This document shows positions 17,102 through 24,912 of a DNA stretch of 64,000 nucleotides, piece by piece. This DNA is from Pseudomonadota bacterium (GTDB lineage Bacteria > Pseudomonadota > Gammaproteobacteria > Steroidobacterales > Steroidobacteraceae): contig JAEWLQ010000107.1 of assembly GCA_023457495.1 (NCBI GenBank), positions 38,387 to 102,386 on the forward strand, given 5' to 3'. Both the position numbers and the translations under genes were made by a program. Within the stretch, counting starts at the first letter, position 1; every line of letters begins with the position of its first letter. The notes under the pieces are model-generated. The model ran no database searches. It saw only the letters and a program-made list of their open reading frames with translations, and was not told where the DNA came from.

Positions 17102-18123
17102 GCCGGCAGTGGAGCGCGCGGATCGACGAGACCGCGATCGCGCAGGGCGCGCCAGAATTCCGCCGGAATCGGCTGCGCGAACATCGCCGCGCAGTGGCGC
17201 GCTTCCGCGCCGCTCGCGCAGCCCGCGACGACACTCGCCACCGACGGGTGCGCGAGCGGGAATTGCAGCGCCGCGGCCGCCAGCGGCACGGAGAACTCCT
17301 CGCACAATGTCTCGAGCCGGCGCACGCGGTCCAGCACCTCGGCGGGCACGGCCGAGTAGTTGTAGTGAGATTGTGCTACCCCGCGCGAGCCCGCCGCGAG
17401 GATTCCCGAGTTGAACGGGCCGCCGCAGATGATGGACACGCCGCGATCGGCGCACAGCGGCAGCAGCTCGGCGAGCGCGGGCTGTTCGAGCAGCGTGTAT
17501 CGGCCCGCAAGCAGGATGCAATCGAGCTCGCAGGACTGCAGCAGCTCCACGCACACTTCCCACTCGTTGACGCCGATGCCGATGGCACGCACCGAGCCGG
17601 CGTCGCGCAGCTCGCGCATCGCGCGATAGCCGCCGTCGAGGAATTCGCGGACGCGTGCGGCATGTTGAGCGCCGTGTGTCATCCGCCCGATGTCATGGCA
17701 CAGCAGCACATCGACGCTGTTGACGCCGAGCCGCTCGAGACTCTCGGCATGCGAGCGCATGACCGATTCGTAGCCGTAGTCGAACACGGGCGTGAAAGGC
17801 TGCGCGGAAAAGAACCCTTCGCGTTCGATTCGCGCGTCCTGCGGGCCCGTGGGCACGAGCTTCCGTCCCACCTTGGTGGAGATCACAAGCGGTGGCTGCT
17901 CGCCGCGCAGCGCGGCGCCGAGACGCAGCTCGGCGAGGCCGAACCCGTAGTAAGGAGCCGTATCGAAGTACCGAACTCCCGTGGCGAGCGACTCGCGCAC
18001 GGCGGAACGCGCCTGCTCTTTGTCTATCTCGCGGTACAGGTTGCCGATCGCCGCGCCGCCGAATCCGAGCACGCTGACTTCCACAGCCGTGCGCCCGAGC
18101 GGGCGGCGCGCGAGCATCGTCAT
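17098..18123 (-). CDS. Aldo/keto reductase, L-fucose (D-threo-aldose) 1-dehydrogenase
   Basis: 341 residues of the AKR fold. RPLGRTAVEVSVLGFGGAAI opens the protein; catalytic residues lie in YFDTAPYYGFGLAE (Asp and Tyr), ISTKVGRKL (Lys) and VLLCHDIGR (His). Such AKRs oxidise L-fucose and related aldoses to the lactone with NAD(P). It starts with MTML inside the end of fucP (shared ATGA-type overlap at 18120-18123) and overlaps the lactonase, so the order permease-dehydrogenase-lactonase-SDR follows the pathway. The identification combines family and context. Confidence 0.88.
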   Translation of the reverse strand: MTMLARRPLGRTAVEVSVLGFGGAAIGNLYREIDKEQARSAVRESLATGVRYFDTAPYYGFGLAELRLGAALRGEQPPLVISTKVGRKLVPTGPQDARIEREGFFSAQPFTPVFDYGYESVMRSHAESLERLGVNSVDVLLCHDIGRMTHGAQHAARVREFLDGGYRAMRELRDAGSVRAIGIGVNEWEVCVELLQSCELDCILLAGRYTLLEQPALAELLPLCADRGVSIICGGPFNSGILAAGSRGVAQSHYNYSAVPAEVLDRVRRLETLCEEFSVPLAAAALQFPLAHPSVASVVAGCASGAEARHCAAMFAQPIPAEFWRALRDRGLVDPRAPLPA

Positions 18124-19415
18124 GCCGAAGCGGCCGTCCTGCCGCGCGACGCCCAGGCGAAGACGAACACCATCGCGAAGCAAACCGCCGGCACGATGTA
18201 CGCGACGTTGATCGACGTCTCGCGCGACACCCAGCCCATGATCGCGGTGAACACCGCGCCGCCGATGATCGCCATGACGAGGAACGACGAGCCGGATTTC
18301 GTGTACGGCCCGAGCCCGCGCAGGCTGATGGTGAAGATCGTCGGGAACATGATGGACATGAAGAAGCTCGAGGCGATCAGCGCGTACAGGCCGGTGGTAC
18401 CGCCGGTCGCGACGGCGACGAGACACAACACGACGTTGATGGCCGCGAACAGGGCCAGCAGTTTCCCGGCGTTCACGCGCGACATCAGCAACGTGCCGAC
18501 GATGCGCCCCGCGAAGAAGATGGCGAACGAGATGGGAAGCCAGTGCAACGCGTCCTTCTCGAGTGTTCCCGGGAAGTTCACCTGCGTGTAGCGGATCAGG
18601 AAGCTCCACACGCCGACCTGCGCGCCGACGTACGCGAACTGCGCGAATACGCCGAGCCAGTAGTGAGGGAAGGCCAGCAGTCCGCGGAAGCCGCCGTCGG
18701 TTCCGGCGCCCGCGCCGCGCGGCTCGTCGACCGGCGGAAACTTCACGCAGGCCACGAGCACCGCCCAGCCGGCCACCAGCGCGGCGATCAGGATGTACGG
18801 TAGTTTGACGGCCGCGAGCTCGGCGGAGCGGAAGGCCTCGAGCGCCGCCGGCGTCATCGCGGCCATCTCCTCCGGCGTGTGGTGCACGTCGGAGAAGATC
18901 AGGAGGCCGCCGATGTACGAGCCCATCATCGTGCCGATCGGGTTGAAGGTCTGCGCGAAGTTCAGGCGCTGGTCGGCGCTGCTCGCCGGGCCCATCACCG
19001 CGATCAGCGGATTCGCCGAGGTTTCGAGAAAGGCGAGGCCGCTGGCGATGACGTAGAGCGCGCCGAGGAACGCGTAGTAGTGGCTGGCATCGGCGGCCGG
19101 CAGGAACAGCAGCGCACCTGCGCCATAGAGACCCAGCCCCAGCAACACGGCGGCGCGATAACCGAACCGCCGCATGAACAGCGACGCCGGAATCGCGAAA
19201 CAGAAATATCCGAAATAGAACGCGGACTGCACCAGGCTCGATGCGAAATCGTCGAGCTGGAACGCCTTGCGGAACTGCGGGATCAGAACGTCGTTGAGGC
19301 TGTTCGCCACACCCCACATGAAAAACAGTCCGACGATGAGGATCGTCGCGAACACGTAGCCCGGTGTGATCAGCGCGCGGCTCGGCTCCATGGCTTTCAT
19401 CGAGGGGGTGCTCAT
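18120..19415 (-). CDS. fucP: L-fucose:H+ symporter
   Basis: 431 residues, 12 membrane segments, of the FucP branch of the MFS. Signature segments are FATILIVGLFFMWGVANSLN, DVLIPQFRKAFQL, SAFYFGYFCFAIPASLFMRR, FLETSANPLIAVMGP and RLNFAQTFNPIGTMMGSYIG. FMWG..NSLND and ETSANP are characteristic of L-fucose permease, including the helix-1 segment that lines the substrate path. It imports L-fucose across the inner membrane. Its start follows iclR with a 4-base overlap (19412-19415). FucP homologues can also carry other 6-deoxy sugars or galactose, so the exact sugar is supported mainly by the downstream enzymes. Confidence 0.92.
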   Translation of the reverse strand: MSTPSMKAMEPSRALITPGYVFATILIVGLFFMWGVANSLNDVLIPQFRKAFQLDDFASSLVQSAFYFGYFCFAIPASLFMRRFGYRAAVLLGLGLYGAGALLFLPAADASHYYAFLGALYVIASGLAFLETSANPLIAVMGPASSADQRLNFAQTFNPIGTMMGSYIGGLLIFSDVHHTPEEMAAMTPAALEAFRSAELAAVKLPYILIAALVAGWAVLVACVKFPPVDEPRGAGAGTDGGFRGLLAFPHYWLGVFAQFAYVGAQVGVWSFLIRYTQVNFPGTLEKDALHWLPISFAIFFAGRIVGTLLMSRVNAGKLLALFAAINVVLCLVAVATGGTTGLYALIASSFFMSIMFPTIFTISLRGLGPYTKSGSSFLVMAIIGGAVFTAIMGWVSRETSINVAYIVPAVCFAMVFVFAWASRGRTAASA

Positions 19416-20215
19416 AACAATTCTCCGTTGACGATTTCGGCGGATATGCGGCGCGCGGCGGTGCGCACGTGTTCGACTGCCTGAGGCATTTCGACCAGCA
19501 GGGGATTCGAGTGAACGAAAGGCACGACGAGCGTGGCGACCGCGGTTTCACCGCGCAGGATCGGCGTGGCCAGGTCGACGATGCCGCGTACGAAGTCGGA
19601 GGGGGCCTCGTGATGACCACGCGCGCGCACGATGTTTGCCCGCGCGGTGAACGACTCGGCGGCCTCGCCCTTGAGCCGGCAACGCTTGAGCCATTGCTGG
19701 CGCACCTCATCGTCCTGGTAGGCGAACAACACCAGGCCCGACGCCGCGCGCGCGATCTCCCGCCGGTAACCCACGCGCACGGAGAAGCCGAGATCACCGG
19801 GCCTCTCGATGCGCGCGATGACGACGATCTGATCTTCGGAGGCGACGGCCATGTGGCACGACTGTCCGACGTCCTGCGTGAGCTTGCGCATGATCGGCAG
19901 CGCGGTTTCCACCAGCGTACGCACCGGCGCCTGCGCCATCGCGAGCGCGAATAGTTTGTTCGTGAGTACGTAACCCTTGCCGTCGTCGGCCTGCGTGATG
20001 AATCCCTTGCTCTCGAGCACCTGGAGCATGCGGAACAACTCGCCGGCCGAGCGGCCGAGCCGCTGCGAGATTGCCGAGAGATTGAGCGGCGATTTTTCCG
20101 CCGCGAGCAGTTCGATGACGTCGAGGCCCTTCTCGAGAGCGGGCGCGCGATATCGCGCGATCTTCGAGCCCTCGTCCGCGATCGAGGCTACTGCCTCTTG
20201 ATCTTGGTTTTTCAT
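19412..20215 (-). CDS. IclR-family transcriptional regulator of the fucose operon
   Basis: 267 residues. The N-terminal winged helix-turn-helix reads ALEKGLDVIELLAAEKSPLN, LSAISQRLGRSAGELFRMLQ, VLESKGFITQ. The C-terminal IclR effector domain includes MRKLTQDVGQSCHMAVASED, and FVRGIVDLATPILRGETAVA. Typical IclR proteins control aromatic or sugar catabolism and repress their own gene. It is first in the operon iclR-fucP-dehydrogenase-lactonase-SDR. A perfect TATAAT on its strand lies at 20238-20233, inside a palindrome, about 18 bases before the ATG, so autoregulation is likely. Confidence 0.9.
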   Translation of the reverse strand: MKNQDQEAVASIADEGSKIARYRAPALEKGLDVIELLAAEKSPLNLSAISQRLGRSAGELFRMLQVLESKGFITQADDGKGYVLTNKLFALAMAQAPVRTLVETALPIMRKLTQDVGQSCHMAVASEDQIVVIARIERPGDLGFSVRVGYRREIARAASGLVLFAYQDDEVRQQWLKRCRLKGEAAESFTARANIVRARGHHEAPSDFVRGIVDLATPILRGETAVATLVVPFVHSNPLLVEMPQAVEHVRTAARRISAEIVNGELL

Positions 20216-20227
20216 TAGAGCATTGTA

Positions 20228-20248
20228 CTTTCATTATAAAAATGAGAG
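20228..20248. promoter_or_regulatory. Palindromic operator over the iclR/fuc promoter, shared with the divergent GH31 gene
   Basis: CTTTCATT (20228-20235) and AATGAGAG (20241-20248) are inverted with one mismatch around ATAAA. On the minus strand a consensus -10, TATAAT, falls inside it (20238-20233); no good -35 is seen, as expected if an activator is needed. The site sits in the only gap between the divergent fuc operon and the alpha-xylosidase gene, so one regulator could control both. IclR is the obvious candidate, by inference. Confidence 0.5.
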
Positions 20249-20381
20249 CGGGTTGTTGGGGGGACTCGGGCGTCGCAGCGCTCCTATTCCGTCATCGGAA
20301 TCCAGTTGCCGGAAGGCGTCACTCGAAGGCGATTTCGCGCCGTCGATGCACGTCTCCCGGCGCATTTCATTGGCCGGGGGA

Positions 20382-23234
20382 ATGATGAGATCACTTGCTG
20401 TACTCGTGTGTGTCGCGCTGCTTGCCGCCTGCGGAACGAAAAAGTCCGAAGGCTCGTTCGTGCGGAGCGAACGCGGCATCGTCGTCACGCCGGCCGCGAA
20501 CGAGTCGCGCCGCGTGCGCCTCGAGGTCATCGGTGACCGCATCGTGCGTGTCACCGCGGCCGCGGATGGCAACCTCGATCTTCCGAAGAGTCTCATGGTC
20601 GTCGAGTCGGCGGCGGCGCCGGCTTTCGAGGTAGAGCAGCGCGAGGGCGACGTCGTTCTAACTACGACCCAGGTCGTCGCGACCGTGTCGCTGGCCGATG
20701 GCGCGGTGAAATTCACGGATGCTTCCGGCAAGCCGCTGCTCGCGGAGGATTCACGCAGCACGCCTGCCAAAGGTATTTCACAGCGTTTCAATCCGGGCAC
20801 CGACGAGGCGTTTTTCGGCGGCGGCCAGCACCAGTACGGCATGGTGAACCTGAACGGCGAAGACGTCGAGCTGTCGCAGCACAACTCCGACATCGCGGTG
20901 CCGTTCGTCGTCTCGACCCGCAACTACGGCGTACTCTGGGACAACAACGGCATATCGCGCATCGGCGATCCGCGACCCTACGGCCTCGCATCGCGCGATC
21001 TCGTCATCCGCGACGCGAACGGCGAGGCCGGCGGCTTCACCGCGCGTTATTCGCTCGGCGGTGTGCAGAAGCTCGAGCGCATCGAGAAGGACATCAACTA
21101 CCAGTACATCCGCGACCGCTTCGACTGGCCCAACGAACTGCTTGAACCGAAGGCGCCAGTTCCCGGCGCGCCGCCCAACATCCTGCCTAACCAGTCGGTG
21201 GTTTGGGAGGGCACGCTCGAAACGCAGAAGCCGGGCGTGCACAAGTTCCAGCTCTATGGCAGCAGCTACTTCAAGCTCTACGTGAACGACGCGCTGGTGC
21301 TCGATCGCTGGCGCCAGAACTGGAATCCGCTGTATCACCCCTTCGACGTGCCGATGACCGCGCAGGCTCCGACGAAAGTCCGCATCGAGTGGATTCCGGA
21401 TGGCGGCTACATCGCACTGCTGCACAACGATCCGCTGCCCGATGCCGAGCGCCATTCGCTCACGTTCACCTCGGACGTCGGCCGCGCGGTCGACTATTAC
21501 TTCATCCAGGGCGCCGACCAGGACCAGGTGATCGCCGGCTATCGCGCGCTCACGGGCAAGTCCGTGATGCTGCCGAAATGGGCCTACGGCTTCTGGCAGA
21601 GCCGCCAGCGGTATACGAACCAGAAAGAGCTGGTCGACGTCGTCAGCGAGTATCGCAAGCGCAAGATCCCGCTCGACAACATCGTGCTCGACTGGTTTTA
21701 CTGGAAGGAGGATTCCTGGGGTTCACACGAATTCGACCCGGCACGGTTCCCCGATCCCAAGGGCATGGTGGATGCCGTGCACGCGCAGAACGCGCGCCTG
21801 ATGATCTCCGTGTGGCCCAAGTTCTATCCGACCACGGCCAACTACCAGGAGCTCGATGACGCCGGCTTCATCTACCGCAAGAACGTCGAGGACGGTTACC
21901 TCGACTGGGTAGGCCCCGGCTACAAGAACGCGTTCTACGATCCGTATTCGCAGCCCGCGCGCGAGATGTACTGGCGCCAGGTCAACGAGAAGCTCGGCGT
22001 GCTCGGCATCGATGCGTGGTGGATGGACGCGACGGAGCCGGATCCGCACTCCAACCTGGACATCGATTCGCTGATCGCCCGCAACGGGCCGACGGCGTTG
22101 GGGCCGGCGGAGCAGCTCTTCAACACGTATGCGCTGGTCCACTCCGGTGGCGTCTACGAGGGCGCGCGCACGGCGCGGCCAGATACGCGCGCGTTCATCC
22201 TCACGCGCTCGGGCACCGCCGGCATCCAGCGAAACGCCTCGGCGGTGTGGAGCGGCGACATCGTGTCGCGCTGGGATGACCTCTACAACCAGATCTCGTC
22301 AGGCGTCAGCATCGGATATTCGGGGCTGCCCAACTGGACGTTCGACATCGGCGGCTTCGCGCTCGAGCAGCGCTTCAGCACGCCGAAGCCCAAGCCGGAG
22401 GATCTCGCCGAGTGGCGCGAGCTCAACCTGCGCTGGTTCCAGCTCGGCGCGTTCGCGCCCATCTTCCGCTCGCACGGCGAGTTCCCGTTCCGCGAGATCT
22501 ACAATCTCGCGCCGCAGGGCTCGGAGGTCTACAACAGCCTCGTGTGGTACGACAAGCTGCGTTACCGGCTGATGCCATACATCTACACGCTCGCGGCCGA
22601 CACGCATCATCGCGACGGCACGATCATGCGCGGCCTCGCGATGGACTTCACGGACGACGTCGCGGCGCGCAACGTGCGCGACCAGTACCTGTTCGGAAAG
22701 GCCTTCCTCGTGGCGCCGGTGTACAAGCACCAGGCGCGGTCGCGGCAGGTCTATCTACCGGCCGGCGCCAACTGGTTCGACTTCCACTCGGGAGCGGTGC
22801 AGTCGGGTGGCCAGATCGTCGAGGCCGCGGCTCCGCTGGCGCGCATGCCGCTGTTCGTTCGTTCGGGATCGATCGTGCCCGTGGGTCCGGAAATCCAGCA
22901 CACGGCCGAGAAGCCCGGGGCGCCTCTGACGCTGTTGGTGTTCACCGGCGCGGACGGCTCCTTCGACTACTACGAGGATGACGGAGTCAGCTACGGCTAC
23001 GAACGCGGCGAATTCGCGCGCATCCCGCTGCGCTACGACGCCGAGAAAGACACGTTGACCATCGGCGCGCGCTCCGGCAGCTACCAGGGCATGCCCGGGA
23101 AGCGCACCTTCCGCGTGCGCTGGATTCGTGCGGGCGCGAAGCCGCCGTCCAATCTCGATGCGCCGGCCGATGCCACCGTCGAATACGTGGGCGCCGAACT
23201 TTCAGTGCCGGGCGCGGGTTCCCGGAAAAACTAG
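20382..23234 (+). CDS. GH31 alpha-xylosidase-type lipoprotein with inserted PA14 domain
   Basis: About 950 residues. The N-terminus RSLAVLVCVALLAACGTKKS is a lipoprotein signal (LAAC, Cys17), placing the enzyme on a membrane facing the periplasm or outside. The GH31 N-domain (FFGGGQHQYGMVNLNGEDVE) is followed by a PA14 insert at about residues 230-355 (VVWEGTLETQKPGVHKFQLY, SSYFKLYVND). The barrel follows, with IVLDWFYWKEDSWGSHEFD, the nucleophile Asp549 in WWMDATEPD and the acid/base Asp626 in SAVWSGDI. The GH31-PA14 layout is known from xyloglucan alpha-xylosidases such as Cellvibrio Xyl31A. Starts at 20346, 20382 or 20385 are possible; GGGGGA just before 20382/20385 favours the latter. It is divergent from the fucose operon. 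Confidence 0.9.
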   Translation: MMRSLAVLVCVALLAACGTKKSEGSFVRSERGIVVTPAANESRRVRLEVIGDRIVRVTAAADGNLDLPKSLMVVESAAAPAFEVEQREGDVVLTTTQVVATVSLADGAVKFTDASGKPLLAEDSRSTPAKGISQRFNPGTDEAFFGGGQHQYGMVNLNGEDVELSQHNSDIAVPFVVSTRNYGVLWDNNGISRIGDPRPYGLASRDLVIRDANGEAGGFTARYSLGGVQKLERIEKDINYQYIRDRFDWPNELLEPKAPVPGAPPNILPNQSVVWEGTLETQKPGVHKFQLYGSSYFKLYVNDALVLDRWRQNWNPLYHPFDVPMTAQAPTKVRIEWIPDGGYIALLHNDPLPDAERHSLTFTSDVGRAVDYYFIQGADQDQVIAGYRALTGKSVMLPKWAYGFWQSRQRYTNQKELVDVVSEYRKRKIPLDNIVLDWFYWKEDSWGSHEFDPARFPDPKGMVDAVHAQNARLMISVWPKFYPTTANYQELDDAGFIYRKNVEDGYLDWVGPGYKNAFYDPYSQPAREMYWRQVNEKLGVLGIDAWWMDATEPDPHSNLDIDSLIARNGPTALGPAEQLFNTYALVHSGGVYEGARTARPDTRAFILTRSGTAGIQRNASAVWSGDIVSRWDDLYNQISSGVSIGYSGLPNWTFDIGGFALEQRFSTPKPKPEDLAEWRELNLRWFQLGAFAPIFRSHGEFPFREIYNLAPQGSEVYNSLVWYDKLRYRLMPYIYTLAADTHHRDGTIMRGLAMDFTDDVAARNVRDQYLFGKAFLVAPVYKHQARSRQVYLPAGANWFDFHSGAVQSGGQIVEAAAPLARMPLFVRSGSIVPVGPEIQHTAEKPGAPLTLLVFTGADGSFDYYEDDGVSYGYERGEFARIPLRYDAEKDTLTIGARSGSYQGMPGKRTFRVRWIRAGAKPPSNLDAPADATVEYVGAELSVPGAGSRKN

Positions 23235-23258
23235 CGGTCGGGCGGCCAGGCGCCGCCG

Positions 23259-23264
23259 TATACT
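23259..23264 (+). promoter_or_regulatory. Possible -10 box for zwf
   Basis: TATACT at 23259-23264 lies 43 bases before the zwf ATG in the short gap after the GH31 gene. No clear -35 hexamer is visible, so this is a weak suggestion that zwf has its own promoter. Confidence 0.25.
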
Positions 23265-23306
23265 CGGGCGGCGAGGGGGTGTTCTCCACTAACAAGTGAG
23301 TACACC

Positions 23307-24770
23307 ATGGCAAAGGTTCCGGCGGGCGTCGGTCCCCGCTTTCCGCAGGTCGTCATTCTGGTCGGTGCGACCGGGGACCTCGCACGTCGCAAGCTGATTC
23401 CCGGTCTACTGCATCTCGCGACCGCGGGCTTCATCCCGGGCTGCCGCATCGTCGGCGTTTCGCTCGACGAGTTCGACGCCGCGGGTTTCCGCGCATTCGC
23501 GCGCGCCGCGATCGATGAATTCTCCGCGCGCAGGATCTCCAACGACGACTGGAACGCGTTCGCGGGCTCGCTCGATTATGTCTCGCTCAAATCCGGACCC
23601 GCCGCGCTCGCGGCCGCGGTGGCCGCCGCCGAGAAATCCATCGGCGCGGAGAGCCGGCGTCTGCACTATCTATCCGTGCCCCCGGGCGCGGCGCTCTCCG
23701 CCGTACGCATGCTCGGGGAGGCGGGCCTGGTCGCCAACTCGCGCATCATCATGGAAAAGCCGTTCGGCGCCGATCTCGCCAGCGCCGTCGAGCTCAACGC
23801 GAAGCTCCACGAAGTGTTCGCCGAGCAGCAGATCTTTCGCATCGATCACTATCTCGGCAAGGAGCCGGCGCAGAACATCCTCGCGTTCCGGTTCGCCAAC
23901 GGCCTGTTCGAGCCGATCTGGAACCGCAACTTCATCGACCACGTGCAGATCGATGTGCCGGAGACTCTCGGTCTCGGCAAACGCTCCGCGTTCTACGAAT
24001 CCACCGGCGCCTATCGCGACATGGTGGTCACGCACCTGTTCCAGATCCTCGGCTTCATGGCGATGGAGCCGCCGACGCATCTCGCGCCGCGGCCGATCAG
24101 CGAGGAGAAGAACAAGGTCTTCCGCAGCATGGTGCCGATCGCGCCCACGGACGTCGTGCGCGGCCAGTACAACGGCTACCGGAGCGAGGAGGGCGTCTCG
24201 CCCGATTCCGACACGGAGACCTTCATCGCGCTGAAATGTGCGATCGACAACTGGCGCTGGGCCGGCGTGCCCTTCTATCTACGCACCGGCAAGCGCATGG
24301 CCGAGGGCCAGCGCATCATCTCGATCGCGTTCCGCGAACCGCCCAAGAGCATGTTCCCCGCGGACTCCGGCCTCGGCGCGCACGGACCGGATCACCTGAC
24401 GTTCGACTTGGCGGACGCCGCGCGCACCTCGCTGTCGTTCTACGGCAAACGCCCGGGCCCCGGCATGAAGCTCGACAAGCACAGCCTGCAGTTCGCGATG
24501 AACGACACGGGCCAGATCGGCGACGTGCTCGAGGCCTACGAAAGGCTCATCCTCGATGCGATGCGCGGCGATCACACGCTGTTCACGACCGCCGAAGGCA
24601 TCGAGCGCCTGTGGGAAATCTCCGGGCCGCTGCTCGAATCGCCGCCGCCCGTGAAGGGTTATGCGCCGGGCACCTGGGGTCCGAACGCCATTCACCAGCT
24701 CGTCGCGCCGCACGCCTGGCGGTTGCCCTTCGAGCGAGCCTGGCGGGATCCGAACAGACAGGGCAGCTAG
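23307..24770 (+). CDS. zwf: Glucose-6-phosphate 1-dehydrogenase
   Basis: 487 residues, the usual length. It catalyses NADP(+)-dependent oxidation of glucose 6-phosphate to 6-phosphogluconolactone, entering the Entner-Doudoroff or pentose phosphate pathways. The N-terminal VILVGATGDLARRKLIPGLL is the cofactor motif. RIDHYLGKEPAQNILAFRFA holds the catalytic His and substrate-binding residues. IPFYLRTGKRM-type (here VPFYLRTGKRMAEG) and the C-terminal MRGDHTLFTTAEGIERLW are conserved. The ATG at 23307 follows a 72-base gap. It is not beside pgl or edd genes, unlike many proteobacterial zwf clusters. Placement next to a glycosidase suggests local carbon-flow genes. Confidence 0.96.
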   Translation: MAKVPAGVGPRFPQVVILVGATGDLARRKLIPGLLHLATAGFIPGCRIVGVSLDEFDAAGFRAFARAAIDEFSARRISNDDWNAFAGSLDYVSLKSGPAALAAAVAAAEKSIGAESRRLHYLSVPPGAALSAVRMLGEAGLVANSRIIMEKPFGADLASAVELNAKLHEVFAEQQIFRIDHYLGKEPAQNILAFRFANGLFEPIWNRNFIDHVQIDVPETLGLGKRSAFYESTGAYRDMVVTHLFQILGFMAMEPPTHLAPRPISEEKNKVFRSMVPIAPTDVVRGQYNGYRSEEGVSPDSDTETFIALKCAIDNWRWAGVPFYLRTGKRMAEGQRIISIAFREPPKSMFPADSGLGAHGPDHLTFDLADAARTSLSFYGKRPGPGMKLDKHSLQFAMNDTGQIGDVLEAYERLILDAMRGDHTLFTTAEGIERLWEISGPLLESPPPVKGYAPGTWGPNAIHQLVAPHAWRLPFERAWRDPNRQGS

Positions 24771-24786
24771 GGATCTCCGTCCAGTT

Positions 24787-24828
24787 AACAATCATTCTCA
24801 GTTGTAAACGCGAATGATTCGCAATAAG
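24787..24828. promoter_or_regulatory. Putative Fur box(es) before the siderophore receptor
   Basis: In the AT-rich gap before the receptor, GCGAATGATTCGCAATAAG (24810-24828) matches 11 of 19 positions of the classical Fur box, and ACAATCATTCTCA (24788-24800) matches one half. The location and the iron-uptake genes downstream support iron-dependent repression. The match is moderate. Confidence 0.5.
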
Positions 24829-24912
24829 ATTCCGGCCGCATCACCCCGGAATCTGGGCTGTCCCTTGGGATAGCGGCGCTTCCGGGGCCAATTCAGACCT
24901 TGGGAGCATCTC

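Noticed and set aside
17102..17563. N-terminal extension of the fuconolactonase frame up to 17563
   Set aside because: The extra codons shadow the aldo/keto reductase and are compositionally odd; the ATG at 17101 starts the family motif.
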